This document shows, in pieces, positions 1-10,551 of a DNA stretch of 64,000 nucleotides. The notes under the pieces were generated by a model. That model saw nothing but the letters and a program-made list of their open reading frames with translations. It made no database searches and had not been told where the DNA came from. Position 1 is the stretch's first letter, and every line of letters begins with the position of its first letter. The stretch is from NCBI RefSeq assembly GCF_015207655.1, contig NZ_JADEWN010000012.1, forward strand, positions 1 to 64,000, in the 5' to 3' direction. The position numbers and the translations under genes were made by a program. This DNA is from Gloeocapsopsis crepidinum LEGE 06123. Its GTDB lineage: Bacteria; Cyanobacteriota; Cyanobacteriia; Cyanobacteriales; Chroococcidiopsidaceae.

Positions 1-166
1 CCCCAACTACTGCATTCAGGGTTGATCTTCTCATTGCCACTGCACTCGATTTAATTAATCCCGTGCATTTGAAAAACTGGTTTACTCACTGTTGCTACTG
101 TGCCTCATAAAACTGCAATAGGCTGTAAGATGTGGGGTAGATAACTTGCTCGCCTATACTTAACGA

Positions 167-1774
167 CTATCTTGCATTTGAATTAGGGTAACTTACATAT
201 ACTTCAGCCAATTTAAATACTACAGCTAATCCTAATAGTAAAGGTGTCAGCCAATCTCCCCAACGAACGTATAAAGTTTGTGTAGTACGCCGATAGATTG
301 TTTCTGCGTGTAATTCGTAAGTGTTTATGTCAGATATCCACAATGTTCTACCGTGCGGATCGACAATACCTGAGTAACCTGTGTTTGTTGCGCGTACTGC
401 CCAACGCTCTGTTTCTATTGCTCGCATGGTATCTTGAGCATGGTGTTGTGCTGGCATTGAAGGGCTGTAATGTGCGTTGTTTGCAGCACTGAGGATAAAT
501 TGTCCGCCTGCTGCTGCTTGATAGCGTACTTGTTCAGGGAACGCAGAACTATAACAAATTACGGCGATCGCACGTCCAAAAGGTGTGTCAAAGATTTGAT
601 CTGGCAAACCTGGTACTTGTCTAGCTTCTAGGGGAGACAACCGTTGAATAAATCCTCCTAAAACTTGCTCAAATGGAATGTATTCCCCAATCGGTACTAA
701 TTTGACTTTATCGTAACGACTGAATTCGCCTTTTTCAGTAAGAGTAAATATGCTGTTGGTGTAACTTTGTCCTTGTTCGCCAAATGCACCAATCCAAGCG
801 GTTACGCCTTTTTCTCGTACAGCCGAGTAGAAAGAGGTACGCAGCACTTCACTCCACATAAAAGGTAAAGCCCCTTCAGGTGTCAGAACTGCCTCAACTC
901 CTTGATCGACTAGCGTAAGATAGCCTTCAGTGTAACCTGCGATCGCTCGTCGCAGTCCTTCAGGATAAAGTTTGATCGTATTAGGAATATTACCTTGAAT
1001 AATTCCTACTCTCAAAGCAGTCTCTGGTTGTTGTACCAAAGGGCGATTATATAAACCAAACCCAACAAGATGTAACGTCACAAAAAGTATGCAGCCACTG
1101 GCAAATACTCTTATTGCAGCCCTCTGATCCTTGATCCCCGACCCCCAACCTCCGATCCCTGATCCCTCATATTTCATCCATGCTTCGGCTAATAAGGCGT
1201 TGACTGCAACGATTGCGGCTGTGACGGTGAGGGAACCAGAAAGTTGTCCTAGATGGAGAATGACTAAGTTATGAGGGCTTTGAGTGTAGGACAGTGAAGT
1301 CCAGTATAAAGGTCCTAAACTCCATAAACTTTCTAAACCACACCACAATGCAACGCCAATAAGAATGCGGGCGATGCCTGACCTTTGACTGAAAACAGTC
1401 ATTCCGACTGCCCAACTTGTCACTAAGACTGCACCCCAAAGTGTAATCGCAGCCCAGCAAAATAGTGCGATCGCAATACTTGCAAGCCACGGTACTCCCA
1501 TCCACATCATGGGGTGAACGCCAGCGATCCAAGCTAAAGCGATACCGTGATAACCAATTCCCCACAGTAATGCTGATAGTAATTTCGTTTTTCGTGGTGC
1601 AGGAGAGGCGACTAATACCCATAAAGGAACTAACGCGATCCATGCTAAAAACCACGCTTCGACAGGGGCGACAGTTAACCCCATCAGAATACCGCTAGCT
1701 AAAGCAAGAAAACCAAAGGCGGGTAATCCCCATCTTTGGTGTTGTTTACTTAATCTCGTTTTCACAATCGGCAT
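167..1774 (-). CDS. lnt: apolipoprotein N-acyltransferase
   Basis: 535 aa ORF; N-terminal TM helices followed by a nitrilase-like domain (GIIQGNIPN, LTPEGALPF, VKLVPIGEYIPFE, AVICYSSAFPE). Confidence 0.93.
   Translation of the reverse strand: MPIVKTRLSKQHQRWGLPAFGFLALASGILMGLTVAPVEAWFLAWIALVPLWVLVASPAPRKTKLLSALLWGIGYHGIALAWIAGVHPMMWMGVPWLASIAIALFCWAAITLWGAVLVTSWAVGMTVFSQRSGIARILIGVALWCGLESLWSLGPLYWTSLSYTQSPHNLVILHLGQLSGSLTVTAAIVAVNALLAEAWMKYEGSGIGGWGSGIKDQRAAIRVFASGCILFVTLHLVGFGLYNRPLVQQPETALRVGIIQGNIPNTIKLYPEGLRRAIAGYTEGYLTLVDQGVEAVLTPEGALPFMWSEVLRTSFYSAVREKGVTAWIGAFGEQGQSYTNSIFTLTEKGEFSRYDKVKLVPIGEYIPFEQVLGGFIQRLSPLEARQVPGLPDQIFDTPFGRAIAVICYSSAFPEQVRYQAAAGGQFILSAANNAHYSPSMPAQHHAQDTMRAIETERWAVRATNTGYSGIVDPHGRTLWISDINTYELHAETIYRRTTQTLYVRWGDWLTPLLLGLAVVFKLAEVYVSYPNSNAR
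1122..1168 (-). repeat. GGGATC/GGGGTCGG short tandem repeat inside the lnt coding sequence
   Basis: reverse complement reads tgagggatcagggatcggaggttgggggtcggggatcaaggatcagagg; translated in frame as a Gly/Ser linker (EGSGIGGWGSGIKDQR). Confidence 0.7.
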
Positions 1775-1792
1775 TTTGCTAGTTTTTAGCCC

Positions 1793-4378
1793 TTAGTTAT
1801 CCGACTCAGTTGCCTCACTAACATCAGGAGGAACTAAAGCAACAGCGGCGATCGCATCGTCTTCGTCTAAACGTTGAACGCGCACACCAGTGGCGGAACG
1901 CGATTGTGGAGATATTGCTTTTACAGCTTGACGAATGATAATTCCGCGAGTTGTCACAATCATCAGTTCGTCAACTTCGTTTACGATCCGCAATGCAGCA
2001 AGTTGATCTTTAAAGCCTTTGCGTGATTTAAACTTAGTCGCAATCTTGCCTTTTGTTGCCCGATTGTACAGTTTAAACTGCGTGACTGGTACGCGTTTAC
2101 CGTAACCGCCAGTTGTAATGATTAATACCCACGGTCCTTGCGTGCTATTTTCAAGTAATTCGGCATTTTCTTCTGTTTCATCCTCAATCTCGATATCTTC
2201 TTCAGTATCCGCAGTAACGCTGTCATTGATGTTTGCCAATACCGAACTAGGAAGAATATCCATACCGATAAGTTCGTCTCCCTCGCGCAGTTTCATCGCT
2301 TTTACGCCACGAGTTGCTCTACCAAGAGGACGTAATTGCTCGCGATCAGTTCTAAAATGGATTGCCATACCATAGCGAGAACCGATAATGATACTATCTT
2401 CTGCCCGCGCCCGTCTTACCCAACGTAGCTGATCGCCTTCTTCTAAGGAAATTGCAATTAGACCATTTGCCCGAATGTTACTAAAGGCACTGAGTTCAGT
2501 TTTTTTGATGTAACCACCCCGCGTCAGCATGACAAGATATTCATCACTACTAAATTCACTGACTGGAACAACCGAAGTAATTTTTTCTCCCTTGGGAATC
2601 GGTAGCATTTGCACAATTGGCGTACCGCGACTTGTGCGCGAACCAATAGGAATTTGGTAAGCTTTGAGGCAATAAACAACACCGCGATCGCTAAAGAATA
2701 AAACACTATCGTGGTCGCAACATGTTAAGAAATGCTCAATGCCGTCATCTTCTTTCATGCGGGTTGCGGCTTTGCCACGAGTTGCCCGACTTTGTGCCTC
2801 GAAGGCATTCACTGGCATTCTCTTGATGTAACCTTGCTCAGTAACAAGAATCAAAGCTTTCTCGTTTGCAATTAAGTCAGTATCGCCAATCTCACCTTCA
2901 TCAGGTTCAATGACTGTACGGCGCGGCGTTGCATGAGCTGCTTTAATGTGAGTAACTTCGTTTTCAATAATTTCTAAAACACGTTCGCGGCGTGCCAAAA
3001 TATCGCGCAAATCAGCGATCTGTATTTGTAATTCCTCGTGTTCTTGGCGAATTTTCTCAGCTTCTAATGCTGTGAGGCGTCGCAATTGCATTTGTAAGAT
3101 TGCATCTGCTTGTGCATCAGATAAACCATACCTTTCGATAAGTTCGTGGCGTGCAGTTGGTGCATCTGCCGCATGGCGAATTAATTCAATAATTCCATCC
3201 AAGTTGGCAAGAGCAATTAATAAACCTTGCAGTAAATGATCGCGTTCTTCGGCTTTGCGCAGTTCGTAGCGCGTTCTGCGACTAATTGCTTCAATGCGAA
3301 AGTCTAAGAAGACATTGAGAAATTGCTTGATAGTGAGTAATTGCGGTTCGCCATTCACTAGAGCCAGCATATTAGCTCCAAAGTTGGCTTGTAAAGGCGT
3401 TTGCTTATACAAGTTATTAAGGACAACACGGGGGTAAGCTGTACCTTTCAACTCAATAACAACTCGCATACCATCGCGATCGCTTTCGTCTCGGATATCA
3501 GCGATACCTTCTAACCGCTTTTCGTTAACCATTTCCGCAATGCGTTCGATCAGGGCGGCTTTATTGGTTTGATATGGCAGTTCAGTAATGATAATTGCTT
3601 CGCGATCGGGTCGTCCGCGTTGTTCAATTGTTTCTAGATTAGCAACACCGCGCATGGTAATTGAACCGCGCCCTGTCGTATAAGCTTCGCGAATTCCACT
3701 TGTGCCTAATACCTGTCCTCCTGTAGGAAAATCAGGTCCAGGAATGTATTGCATTAACTGGTTATCAGTAATTTCTGGATTGTGAATCAGTGCAACTAAT
3801 CCATCAATTAATTCACCCAAGTTATGTGGAGGAATGTTTGTCGCCATCCCCACCGCAATCCCTGAAGCACCATTGAGTAAAAGTTGTGGAACTCGTGCCG
3901 GTAGAACAATCGGTTCTTGTTGCGAACCATCAAAGTTATCGGTAAAGTCTACGGTTTCTGATTCAATATCTCGAAGGAGAGCATCACCTGTAAAGGCTTG
4001 CAAACGACATTCTGTGTATCGCATTGCTGCTGGTGGATCGTTGTCTACGGAACCAAAGTTTCCGTGTCCATTGATCAATGGCAATCGCATTGAGAAATCC
4101 TGTGCCATCCGTACCAGCGCGTCATACACCGATCCATCACCGTGAGGATGGTATTTACCTAGAACTTCCCCGACAACACGGGCACATTTCCGAAACGGGC
4201 GATCTGCGGTTAAACCCAATTCATGCATTGCATAAAGAATGCGGCGATGCACAGGTTTCAGACCATCCCTGGCATCCGGCAGCGCCCGACCTACAATGAC
4301 GCTCATAGCGTACTCTAAATAGGATCGGGACATCTCATTACGCAGATCAGTTGGGATAATCCTATCCTGACTTGTCAT
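1793..4378 (-). CDS. gyrA: DNA gyrase subunit A
   Basis: 861 aa; [33 protein letters not shown] and C-terminal beta-pinwheel repeats. Confidence 0.97.
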   Translation of the reverse strand: MTSQDRIIPTDLRNEMSRSYLEYAMSVIVGRALPDARDGLKPVHRRILYAMHELGLTADRPFRKCARVVGEVLGKYHPHGDGSVYDALVRMAQDFSMRLPLINGHGNFGSVDNDPPAAMRYTECRLQAFTGDALLRDIESETVDFTDNFDGSQQEPIVLPARVPQLLLNGASGIAVGMATNIPPHNLGELIDGLVALIHNPEITDNQLMQYIPGPDFPTGGQVLGTSGIREAYTTGRGSITMRGVANLETIEQRGRPDREAIIITELPYQTNKAALIERIAEMVNEKRLEGIADIRDESDRDGMRVVIELKGTAYPRVVLNNLYKQTPLQANFGANMLALVNGEPQLLTIKQFLNVFLDFRIEAISRRTRYELRKAEERDHLLQGLLIALANLDGIIELIRHAADAPTARHELIERYGLSDAQADAILQMQLRRLTALEAEKIRQEHEELQIQIADLRDILARRERVLEIIENEVTHIKAAHATPRRTVIEPDEGEIGDTDLIANEKALILVTEQGYIKRMPVNAFEAQSRATRGKAATRMKEDDGIEHFLTCCDHDSVLFFSDRGVVYCLKAYQIPIGSRTSRGTPIVQMLPIPKGEKITSVVPVSEFSSDEYLVMLTRGGYIKKTELSAFSNIRANGLIAISLEEGDQLRWVRRARAEDSIIIGSRYGMAIHFRTDREQLRPLGRATRGVKAMKLREGDELIGMDILPSSVLANINDSVTADTEEDIEIEDETEENAELLENSTQGPWVLIITTGGYGKRVPVTQFKLYNRATKGKIATKFKSRKGFKDQLAALRIVNEVDELMIVTTRGIIIRQAVKAISPQSRSATGVRVQRLDEDDAIAAVALVPPDVSEATESDN

Positions 4379-4524
4379 ATGGTGAAAAACTCCAAAAATC
4401 TTAGATTTTTAGTCGTTAAAGTGGAAAAACGCCAAATTACTCCACTTTCCTGCTAAATATTCGTTAAATAATGATACAATTCTAGCATATTTTCTCCATG
4501 ACTGGAGGAAGCACAAAGCTATGC

Positions 4525-4585
4525 AGCTTGGCAAATGAATTCGCTGCTAGATAAACAAAGTCCACAGATTTAGAGTCGTGGAGTG
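4525..4585 (+). repeat. dispersed two-hairpin intergenic element, copy 1 (partly decayed)
   Basis: agcttggcaaatgaattcgctgctagataaacaaagtccac...gtgga; shared with 34611 and 23919. Confidence 0.65.
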
Positions 4586-4769
4586 TTGAGTTATAAAACT
4601 TTTTTTTAATTCAAAACTCTTGAAACTTCGTTTGGGTAGTTCTGAAGAAAGTCGAAGGGCATCTGTGACTCATGCAGAAGATTTAGAGCATAAGAATTTA
4701 AGTCTCAAGGTAGTGTGTAGACTTGAAAAAAGCAGTTTAAGCTGTGGCAAGTTAACTTAGAAAGCTCCT

Positions 4770-4958
4770 ATGACAGAAAACGAACGCCCAGAAGATCTAC
4801 TATCACCAGAAGTGCTAGATAAGATCAAGCACCCACCAGCAATTGATGATGTCATGCAACAATTGCCAACAGAAGAAGTCACTGGTAATCCAGCAATGAC
4901 ACCACCAATGCATGATACGCCGATGGATGATAGAAGCGACTTGAAACGAGATGAGTAA
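4770..4958 (+). CDS. small acidic, probably disordered hypothetical protein
   Basis: 62 aa ORF with ATG start; Asp/Glu/Pro/Met-rich. Confidence 0.55.
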   Translation: MTENERPEDLLSPEVLDKIKHPPAIDDVMQQLPTEEVTGNPAMTPPMHDTPMDDRSDLKRDE

Positions 4959-5002
4959 GGCTACAATTTAGATTCAGTAGTCCATGCTGTTTTGTTTGTA
5001 AT

Positions 5003-5926
5003 ATGCTGCCAGTGATCTATTCGGATGAGTTTTTGGAACACAAAACTGGACGGTTTCACCCAGAAACACCTAAGCGATTAAGCGCGATCGCAACAGCACT
5101 ACAACAATCAGAGTTTGCCCACCATCTAGAGTGGCGATCGCCTACGCCGGTAAATGAATCTCCAGCATTAGCATTTGTAGAACGTATTCATACACCAAAG
5201 TACATCGAACTTGTTCGCTATATAGCAAACACTGGTGGCGGTTATTTAGAAGCAGATACACTCGTTTCGCCACGCAGCTATGACGTTGCCTTGTTAGCAG
5301 TCAGTGCGTGGCTAGATGGTGTCACAAGTGTTTTAGCGACTCATAATCCAGCTTTTGTTCTCACACGTCCTCCAGGACATCATGCTGAAAGCGATCGTGG
5401 TATGGGTTTTTGTCTTTTTTCCAACGCGGCGATCGCTGCACACTATGCTTTAGATCAACCTGATATTAACCGAGTTGCTATTCTTGATTGGGACGTACAT
5501 CATGGTAACGGCACTCAAGCGATCGTCGAAAATCATCCTCAGATAGCTTTTTGCTCACTTCATCAGTCTCCTTGCTACCCTGGAACTGGACAAGCATCTG
5601 AGCAAGGTAAATATAATAATGTTCTCAATTTACCTGTGTCTCCTGGTAGTACAATGGCAGTCTATCAACCTTTGTTTGAAGAGAAAGTTGTTCCTTTCTT
5701 GTCCAACTTTCAACCAGACTTATTAATTGTTAGTGCAGGATATGACGCCAATGCGGCTGATCCTTTAGCAGAAATCGCACTACAGCCTCACGATTACGGC
5801 AAGTTTACTGAATATTGTCTACAGCTGACTCCCAAAGTCGTTTTTGGCTTGGAGGGTGGCTACGACTTCGCAGCACTTTCTCAATCAGTTGTCGCTACGT
5901 TGGAAAAATGCTTGATTAGTGTTTAA
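5003..5926 (+). CDS. histone deacetylase family protein (class II/acetylpolyamine amidohydrolase-like)
   Basis: FHPETPKRL, TRPPGHHAE, ILDWDVHHGNGTQ, VSAGYDANAADPL, GLEGGYD. Confidence 0.93.
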   Translation: MLPVIYSDEFLEHKTGRFHPETPKRLSAIATALQQSEFAHHLEWRSPTPVNESPALAFVERIHTPKYIELVRYIANTGGGYLEADTLVSPRSYDVALLAVSAWLDGVTSVLATHNPAFVLTRPPGHHAESDRGMGFCLFSNAAIAAHYALDQPDINRVAILDWDVHHGNGTQAIVENHPQIAFCSLHQSPCYPGTGQASEQGKYNNVLNLPVSPGSTMAVYQPLFEEKVVPFLSNFQPDLLIVSAGYDANAADPLAEIALQPHDYGKFTEYCLQLTPKVVFGLEGGYDFAALSQSVVATLEKCLISV

Positions 5927-6160
5927 CTCGATTTGTAGCAAGACTATGCACGGCTTTCAAATATAAACGGTAATTCGATATACATTTGAGGTGAACTTAT
6001 CGAAAAAAACATTTTCTTTGAAAAGAAAAGCTTTTAGCCGTATAATTACAGGTGTAACAAATTGTTAAGTAGGTAGATATAGTAATTTCTCTGTGGAATT
6101 TAACCGCAATAGCGTGGAGAAATAAGAAAGATCTACCCTCTAAAGTTGAGTGTAAGAATA

Positions 6161-6325
6161 ATGGCAACGTATATTTTGTTCGAGAATGCCCTAGAAATGC
6201 TAAAAAACGCATACCTTGCATCTACGCTTGGATTAATTGCAGTTTCTGGGATTGGTTTAGTAGCGATCGCGCTTGTAGAGAAAGACACACCAGCTTCTAA
6301 AACACAGCAACATCATCACGTCTAA
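6161..6325 (+). CDS. small single-TM protein (54 aa), hypothetical
   Basis: ATG ORF MATYILFENALEMLKNAYLASTLGLIAVSGIGLVAIALVEKDTPASKTQQHHHV*; below the ORF-track length cutoff; one hydrophobic helix and a His tail. Confidence 0.5.
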   Translation: MATYILFENALEMLKNAYLASTLGLIAVSGIGLVAIALVEKDTPASKTQQHHHV

Positions 6326-6406
6326 ACATTTCATCCATCCTAGGGTACATTTTCCTCCTTCTTTGGATATACTTATCTGAACTAGATTTCTGCCATAGAA
6401 GGAACC

Positions 6407-6805
6407 TTGGGTATGACCTGCGTAGAGTTGGAAAGAGAAATTGCCAAAATAGTCATGGCGATGATGACTCGGAACATCCAAATTGGACATGATTTAATCA
6501 GTCATCTCAACTCCCAACTTTCTACAGAAGCAGCAGCAGGAGTCATAATTATCTGCATTGAACGTGTACTATGGTTTGATCCAAGTTCGGTAATTTGGAC
6601 AATAGATTATCTTTTACCTGTTGGCATCCGACAAGAAATTCAGAAAACCTTTCTTGTCCATTTCTATAAGCACTTAATTTTTCAAGGTTTTCTTCCTGGT
6701 AAAGACTTCAGTATTGATGCAAACAGTCATTTACTATTGAACTCGCAAGCCAAATCTGCAATCTTTAGTAACTCAAAACTGGAAAACAACACCAAAAGTG
6801 CTTAG
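6407..6805 (+). CDS. hypothetical protein
   Basis: 132 aa ORF in intergenic context, co-directional with murF. Confidence 0.5.
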   Translation: MGMTCVELEREIAKIVMAMMTRNIQIGHDLISHLNSQLSTEAAAGVIIICIERVLWFDPSSVIWTIDYLLPVGIRQEIQKTFLVHFYKHLIFQGFLPGKDFSIDANSHLLLNSQAKSAIFSNSKLENNTKSA

Positions 6806-6876
6806 TGACAGAATCGCTGTAAAGTGAGAAATAGGGAAATCTCCCAGAATTTTGATCTCTTCGCTCCTCTTAACCT

Positions 6877-8229
6877 ATGCCTTGTTGTGGCACGTTAAAT
6901 CAACTTATCCGAGTTTTAGCTGCTAAATCAGTTTTATCCGATACTGAGTTAACTTTCCAGTTTACGGGTGTTAATACAGATACTCGCATTATCAAACCAG
7001 GTGATATTTTTGTTGCACTACGAGGGGAAAAGTTTGACGGTCACGCATTTGTAACAGCAGCTTTAGACAAAGGTGCGATCGCCGCTATTGTTGATTCTAA
7101 ATTTCAAGCGCCAAACGAATCACTACCACTACTGCAAGTAGAAGATACTTTGGAAGCTTATCAAAAAATTGCGCATTGGTGGCGCCAGCAATTTTCAATT
7201 CCCGTCATTGCAATTACAGGTTCTGTCGGCAAAACGACAACCAAAGAGTTGATTGCTGCAGTTTTAGCAACTCAAGGTCATGTTCTCAAAACACAGGCAA
7301 ACTATAACAATGAAATTGGCGTCCCTAAAACCTTACTGGAATTGAGTTCTGAACACAACTACGCAGTTATTGAAATGGCAATGCGTGCGAAAGGAGAAAT
7401 TGCCTTACTAACACAAATAGCTTGTCCGACAATCGGCGTGATTACAAATGTAGGAACTGCACATATCGAAAGATTAGGTTCTGAACAAGCGATCGCTGAA
7501 GCTAAATGTGAATTATTAGCTGAAATGTCAAATTCAGCGATGGCGATCCTCAATCATGACAATTCTCGTCTTATAACAACTGCTGCGACGGTTTGGCAAG
7601 GTCAAACTCTTACCTATGGTTTAGGGGGCGGAGATATACGCGGTGAGGTAATTGATCGTCAAATATTAGTAGATGGCAGGTATTTGGCTTTACCACTACC
7701 AGGACGACACAACGCTGCTAATTTTCTAGCTGCTTTAGCTGTTGCCAAGGTTTTACAAATTGATTGGTCAAACTTAACTAATTTAGTTGTCGATATGCCA
7801 AGTGGGCGATCGCAGCGCCATGAATTACCCAATGATGTGGTAATCTTAGATGAAAGTTATAATGCTGCACCAGAAGCTATGAAAGCAGCACTGTATCTAT
7901 TAGCGGAAACACCAGGAAAGCGACGGATTGCGGTGTTGGGTGCAATGAAAGAATTGGGAGAGCGATCGCTGCAATTGCACCAAGAAGTAGGTGATTTAGT
8001 ACGTCAACTTAATATTGATTCACTCATAGTTTTAGTTGACAGTGGTGATGCAGAGGCGATCGCAACAAGTGCAGCAGGTGTTTCTACTGAACGTTTTTCT
8101 AGCCACGAAGATATCGTAAAACACTTGAGAGAGGTTGTCAAAGAAGGCGATCGTATTCTTATTAAAGCTGCACATTCGGTAGGACTCGATCGTGTCGTTA
8201 ACGATTTTCGTAACAAGTCAAATTTGTAA
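6877..8229 (+). CDS. murF: UDP-N-acetylmuramoyl-tripeptide--D-alanyl-D-alanine ligase
   Basis: AITGSVGKTTTKELIAAVL, NYNNEIGVP, DESYNAAPEAMKAAL, Mur ligase architecture. Confidence 0.95.
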   Translation: MPCCGTLNQLIRVLAAKSVLSDTELTFQFTGVNTDTRIIKPGDIFVALRGEKFDGHAFVTAALDKGAIAAIVDSKFQAPNESLPLLQVEDTLEAYQKIAHWWRQQFSIPVIAITGSVGKTTTKELIAAVLATQGHVLKTQANYNNEIGVPKTLLELSSEHNYAVIEMAMRAKGEIALLTQIACPTIGVITNVGTAHIERLGSEQAIAEAKCELLAEMSNSAMAILNHDNSRLITTAATVWQGQTLTYGLGGGDIRGEVIDRQILVDGRYLALPLPGRHNAANFLAALAVAKVLQIDWSNLTNLVVDMPSGRSQRHELPNDVVILDESYNAAPEAMKAALYLLAETPGKRRIAVLGAMKELGERSLQLHQEVGDLVRQLNIDSLIVLVDSGDAEAIATSAAGVSTERFSSHEDIVKHLREVVKEGDRILIKAAHSVGLDRVVNDFRNKSNL

Positions 8230-8260
8230 GTGATAAGATATCCATTTTTCTACTTAATTA

Positions 8261-8815
8261 ATAGAAATCTGTAATTTATCCCCTGGTAAATCAATTCTTA
8301 TTCAACAAACTGCTGCCTTATTATTTGATAGTTTTAAGGAACATTGGGGGACTGCGTGGGCAAACTTGGATATTGCTTTACAAGAAGTGCAAGAATCTCT
8401 AGAACCAGATAGAATTAGTCGTATTGCAGTTGATGACAATGGCACAGTTTTAGGATGGATTGGTGGAATTAGTCAATACAACGGTAATGTATGGGAACTT
8501 CATCCTTTAGTTGTCCATAGCAATTTTCGTCGTCAAGGAATCGGAAGGGCGCTTGTTTTAGATTTAGAGGATAGAGTGAGAGAACGTGGTGGAATTACAT
8601 TGTGGGTGGGGACAGATGACGAAGATCATATGACATCTCTTTCAGGCGTTAGTCTGTATCCTAATGTATGGGAACATATCGCTAAAATCAGAAACTTACG
8701 CAATCATCCTTACGAGTTTTATCAAAAGTTAGGTTTTGTCATTGTTGGCGTAATGCCTGATGCAAATGGCGTGGGAAAGCCTGATATTTATATGGCAAAA
8801 AGTTTAAGAAACTAA
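8261..8815 (+). CDS. GNAT family N-acetyltransferase (AAC(6')-like); start codon unclear
   Basis: WIGGISQYNGNVWELHPLVVHSNFRRQGIGRALVLDLE; family-like N-terminus (SPGKSILIQQTAALLFDSFKEHWGTAW) is in frame upstream of the TTG at 8366, but no ATG/GTG/TTG lies between the TAA at 8255 and 8366. Confidence 0.7.
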   Translation: MEICNLSPGKSILIQQTAALLFDSFKEHWGTAWANLDIALQEVQESLEPDRISRIAVDDNGTVLGWIGGISQYNGNVWELHPLVVHSNFRRQGIGRALVLDLEDRVRERGGITLWVGTDDEDHMTSLSGVSLYPNVWEHIAKIRNLRNHPYEFYQKLGFVIVGVMPDANGVGKPDIYMAKSLRN

Positions 8816-10551
8816 ATACCGTGACTTTTACCAATGACCCAGTGACGACGGAAAAAACGAGATAAAGCTGACTCTTCTAAAGATAAATAAATAGGGCGTC
8901 CATGCGGACAAGTACGCGGATTACGGGTACGTTGCCATTGATTTAAAAGCGTTTGCATTTCTTCTAAATTCAATTCTGTACCATTACGAATGGCACTACG
9001 ACAGGCGACAGCTACTTGTGCAGTTTGTAAGTCTCCACCCAAGCTAAGTTCTAATAATGCCTCGGCACAATCTTTTCGCGTTTGTAACATTGCTGGAATA
9101 TTGCGGATCGCCCACATTTGTTCGCCAAAAGTCTCTATTTCTATACCGATACGTTCAAGTTGCGATCGCTGTGTCGGTGAAAGATTATTTAAAATAACTG
9201 GTGGTTCTAAAGGAACAAGTTGCCAGTTATCAACTAATTGTTCGTACAAAACGCGTTCGTGCGCAATGTGTTGTTCGACTAACCATAATCCTCCTGGGTG
9301 TTCTGCCACGATATAAGTATTGTTAACTTGAGCAACAGCTTTAAGGATGTAAGTAGTAGGATTGCTGTTCTGAACGTCCTCAACATCCGATTGTATTTGA
9401 CGATTGAAACTGTAACTGCTGGTAGATTCTGCAGCTTTAATCAGTTTACCAACTCTAGAATTATGTAAAGATTCAGGAATCGTTGCAGGATTAATGCGTA
9501 ATGCTTGTTCAATGGCTTGCGCAACTTTTTCTTGCCAATAATCAAGATGATGTAAATAAATTTCTGCTTTTGCAGGGTGACGATTCCAATTAATTTGATT
9601 AGGAGAAACTTGTAAATGTAAAAAACATACTGGATAGCGATCGCGTGGTAGGGTTCGTGCAGTAGCAGTCAGTATTGTTTGCTCAATCTCTGGTAATTTT
9701 ACTCTGCGTCCATTTACTGCAACTTTGATCCAGTCAGGGCGATGACGATGACAGCGGTCTGGTAAACCTAAAACTAAGTTCAGAAAAGCATGTGTAGCAA
9801 TCTCATCTTTACAGTTGAATAAATTATCAGGATGAGGAACTTCAATTTTTAGTTCTTGCAAGTCGCTTAAATGCACTTGGCGGAGAATTTGTGGTAAGAC
9901 ATATTGAGATGATTTTCCAGCACTGAGAGTAAACCATTCGCGGTCATCGTGCCAAACTTGCCAAGTAACCTGGGGATGACACAACGCAATTTGCTGAATT
10001 GTCGTTTGTACTGCTTTCAACTGCTGTGCGATCGCGGGTAATCCTTCGCGGTAGTTTGGTAAATTACCAAATAGATCTGATACAGTCACAACTGTTCCAG
10101 GGGCGATCGCTGCTGTTGTCACTTCTACAATTTCTCCTCCTGTCGCATAAACAACACGCCATCCCTCAGATGTTAGGGCAGGGCGACTTAAGATTTCTAA
10201 CTGTGCTAGTTGTGTCAAACTATGTAATGCTTCACCGCGAAATCCTAAGCTGCTAATTTTCCATAAGTCATCAGAATTACGAATTTTACTAGTACTATGT
10301 GCGATCGCTGCTTGCTGCAAATCGGTTAATTTCATCCCGCAGCCATTATCTGACACTCGTACCCGCCACTGTTGTGTCCACAAAGCGACGACAATTCGTG
10401 TTGCACCTGCATCAAGAGAGTTTTCTACTAATTCTCGTACAACAGCTGCTATTGAGTCTATTACCTCACCAGCAGCAATTAAATTAATAACTTCTTCAGG
10501 TAGAGTGTGAATACTGGATAGCATAGAATCCAGTTTTTTATGAGTTAACAA
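8812..10551 (-). CDS. mutL: DNA mismatch repair endonuclease MutL
   Basis: IAAGEVIDSIAAVVRELVENSLDAGATRI, DNGCGM, GFRGEAL; C-terminal ACRSAIRNG and TCPHGRP; likely start at the internal Met (about 10524). Confidence 0.95.
   Translation of the reverse strand: MLTHKKLDSMLSSIHTLPEEVINLIAAGEVIDSIAAVVRELVENSLDAGATRIVVALWTQQWRVRVSDNGCGMKLTDLQQAAIAHSTSKIRNSDDLWKISSLGFRGEALHSLTQLAQLEILSRPALTSEGWRVVYATGGEIVEVTTAAIAPGTVVTVSDLFGNLPNYREGLPAIAQQLKAVQTTIQQIALCHPQVTWQVWHDDREWFTLSAGKSSQYVLPQILRQVHLSDLQELKIEVPHPDNLFNCKDEIATHAFLNLVLGLPDRCHRHRPDWIKVAVNGRRVKLPEIEQTILTATARTLPRDRYPVCFLHLQVSPNQINWNRHPAKAEIYLHHLDYWQEKVAQAIEQALRINPATIPESLHNSRVGKLIKAAESTSSYSFNRQIQSDVEDVQNSNPTTYILKAVAQVNNTYIVAEHPGGLWLVEQHIAHERVLYEQLVDNWQLVPLEPPVILNNLSPTQRSQLERIGIEIETFGEQMWAIRNIPAMLQTRKDCAEALLELSLGGDLQTAQVAVACRSAIRNGTELNLEEMQTLLNQWQRTRNPRTCPHGRPIYLSLEESALSRFFRRHWVIGKSHGI

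Noticed and set aside
1269-1655. 128-aa minus-strand ORF overlapping lnt in another frame
   Set aside because: Out-of-frame shadow ORF within a confidently assigned gene; the same applies to most ORFs of 60-110 aa overlapping annotated genes.
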